Origin: Erythrocercus mccallii
Taxonomy: Eukaryota; Chordata; Aves; Passeriformes; Dicruridae
Direction of reading: 5' to 3'
DNA length: 64,000 nucleotides
Assembly: GCA_013397435.1 (NCBI GenBank)
Contig: VZRG01002602.1
Span: 19,808-83,807 of the forward strand
Every line of letters begins with the position of its first letter. The first letter of the stretch is position 1. Shown piece after piece: positions 63,541 to 64,000 of this stretch. The notes under the pieces were generated by a model. The model saw only the letters and a program-made list of their open reading frames with translations, was not told the DNA's origin and searched no databases. Made by a program: the position numbers and the translations under genes.

Positions 63541-64000
63541 TCACAGGCTCACAGAATAGATGAGTTTGAAATAGACCTCTGGACATAATTTTTTCAAACT
63601 TACTGCTTGAGCAGGGTCATTGAGAGTAATTTGCTGAGTTTGGAGTCAGTCTCCATCTTCATTACTTCACCCAACCAGGTGTTTGTGCACACTGGTAACA
63701 TTCCCCCGAGCCTTCTGTAGGTTGAACAATCCCATCTCTTTTGTCACTCCTCATAGGTCAGATGCTTCAGTATCCGTCATCTGTCAGCTGGTCTATTTCC
63801 ATGCTACTATATGTAGTGACAATGCACATAACAATGAAAGCCAGGATGATGCTGACCTTCCTTGTCTAAAGGGTACATTGCTGCTTATGGTCAGATTTGT
63901 GTCCACCAGCACCTCCGGGTTCTTCTCTGCCCTCCAGACAGTTTGTCCTCAGTGTGCACTGCTGCTTTGGGTTGTTCCTCCCTAAATGGAGGACTCAGAA
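63541..64000 (-). mobile_element. CR1 fragment, cut by window edge
   Basis: Starts with a decayed tail (TCACAGGCTCACAGAATAGA) followed by AGACCTCTGGACATAATTTT and a CTTGAGCAGGGTCATTGAGAG-type stretch, matching reversed CR1 3' sequence. It runs to or past the right edge. Confidence 0.75.

Overview
This window is nuclear genomic DNA from a bird. Three things point to this: one intron-rich vertebrate gene, at least fourteen fragments of the avian CR1 LINE (two of them still carrying readable reverse-transcriptase motifs), and LTR-type sequences resembling bird endogenous retroviruses. I see no bacterial-style operons, CRISPR arrays, tRNA or rRNA genes. The species cannot be fixed from this sequence.

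The one gene I can establish is UGCG, ceramide glucosyltransferase, on the minus strand. All nine coding exons can be read, with consensus GT-AG splice sites and phases that join without a break. They total 1185 nt (394 codons plus stop), and 394 residues is the length I recall for mammalian UGCG. The start codon is at 58675 and the stop at 24607-24609. The promoter lies in a CpG island of about 0.8 kb (58300-59090). Intron 1 is very long (34023-58577) and holds a 700-N assembly gap, an LTR insertion and most of the CR1 copies. Exons 2 to 9 lie between 34022 and 24607. A 3'UTR of about 2.3 kb probably runs to a polyadenylation signal at 22349-22344.

Layout from left to right: 1-22 kb is the downstream flank of UGCG, with CR1 pieces (1-457, 4652-5232, 14640-17360), a CpG-rich LTR-like block (10327-11302), a 270-codon open frame of unknown meaning (5236-6048) and otherwise featureless sequence. 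22.3-34.0 kb is the 3'UTR and exons 9 to 2. 34.0-58.6 kb is intron 1, with an LTR element bounded by 5-bp duplications around the gap (34872-36476), a 3.2-kb CR1 (39980-43195), further CR1 fragments, a degraded ERV-LTR-like segment (55495-56150) and AT-rich microsatellites. 58.3-59.1 kb is exon 1 and the promoter. 59.1-64 kb is the upstream flank, with a CR1 starting about 300 bp beyond the promoter and another at the window edge.

I found no convincing undescribed biological system. The most useful observations are the LTR insertion whose interior is hidden by the gap, the paired opposite-orientation CR1 copies in the UGCG transcript and its flank, and the unexplained 270-codon frame.
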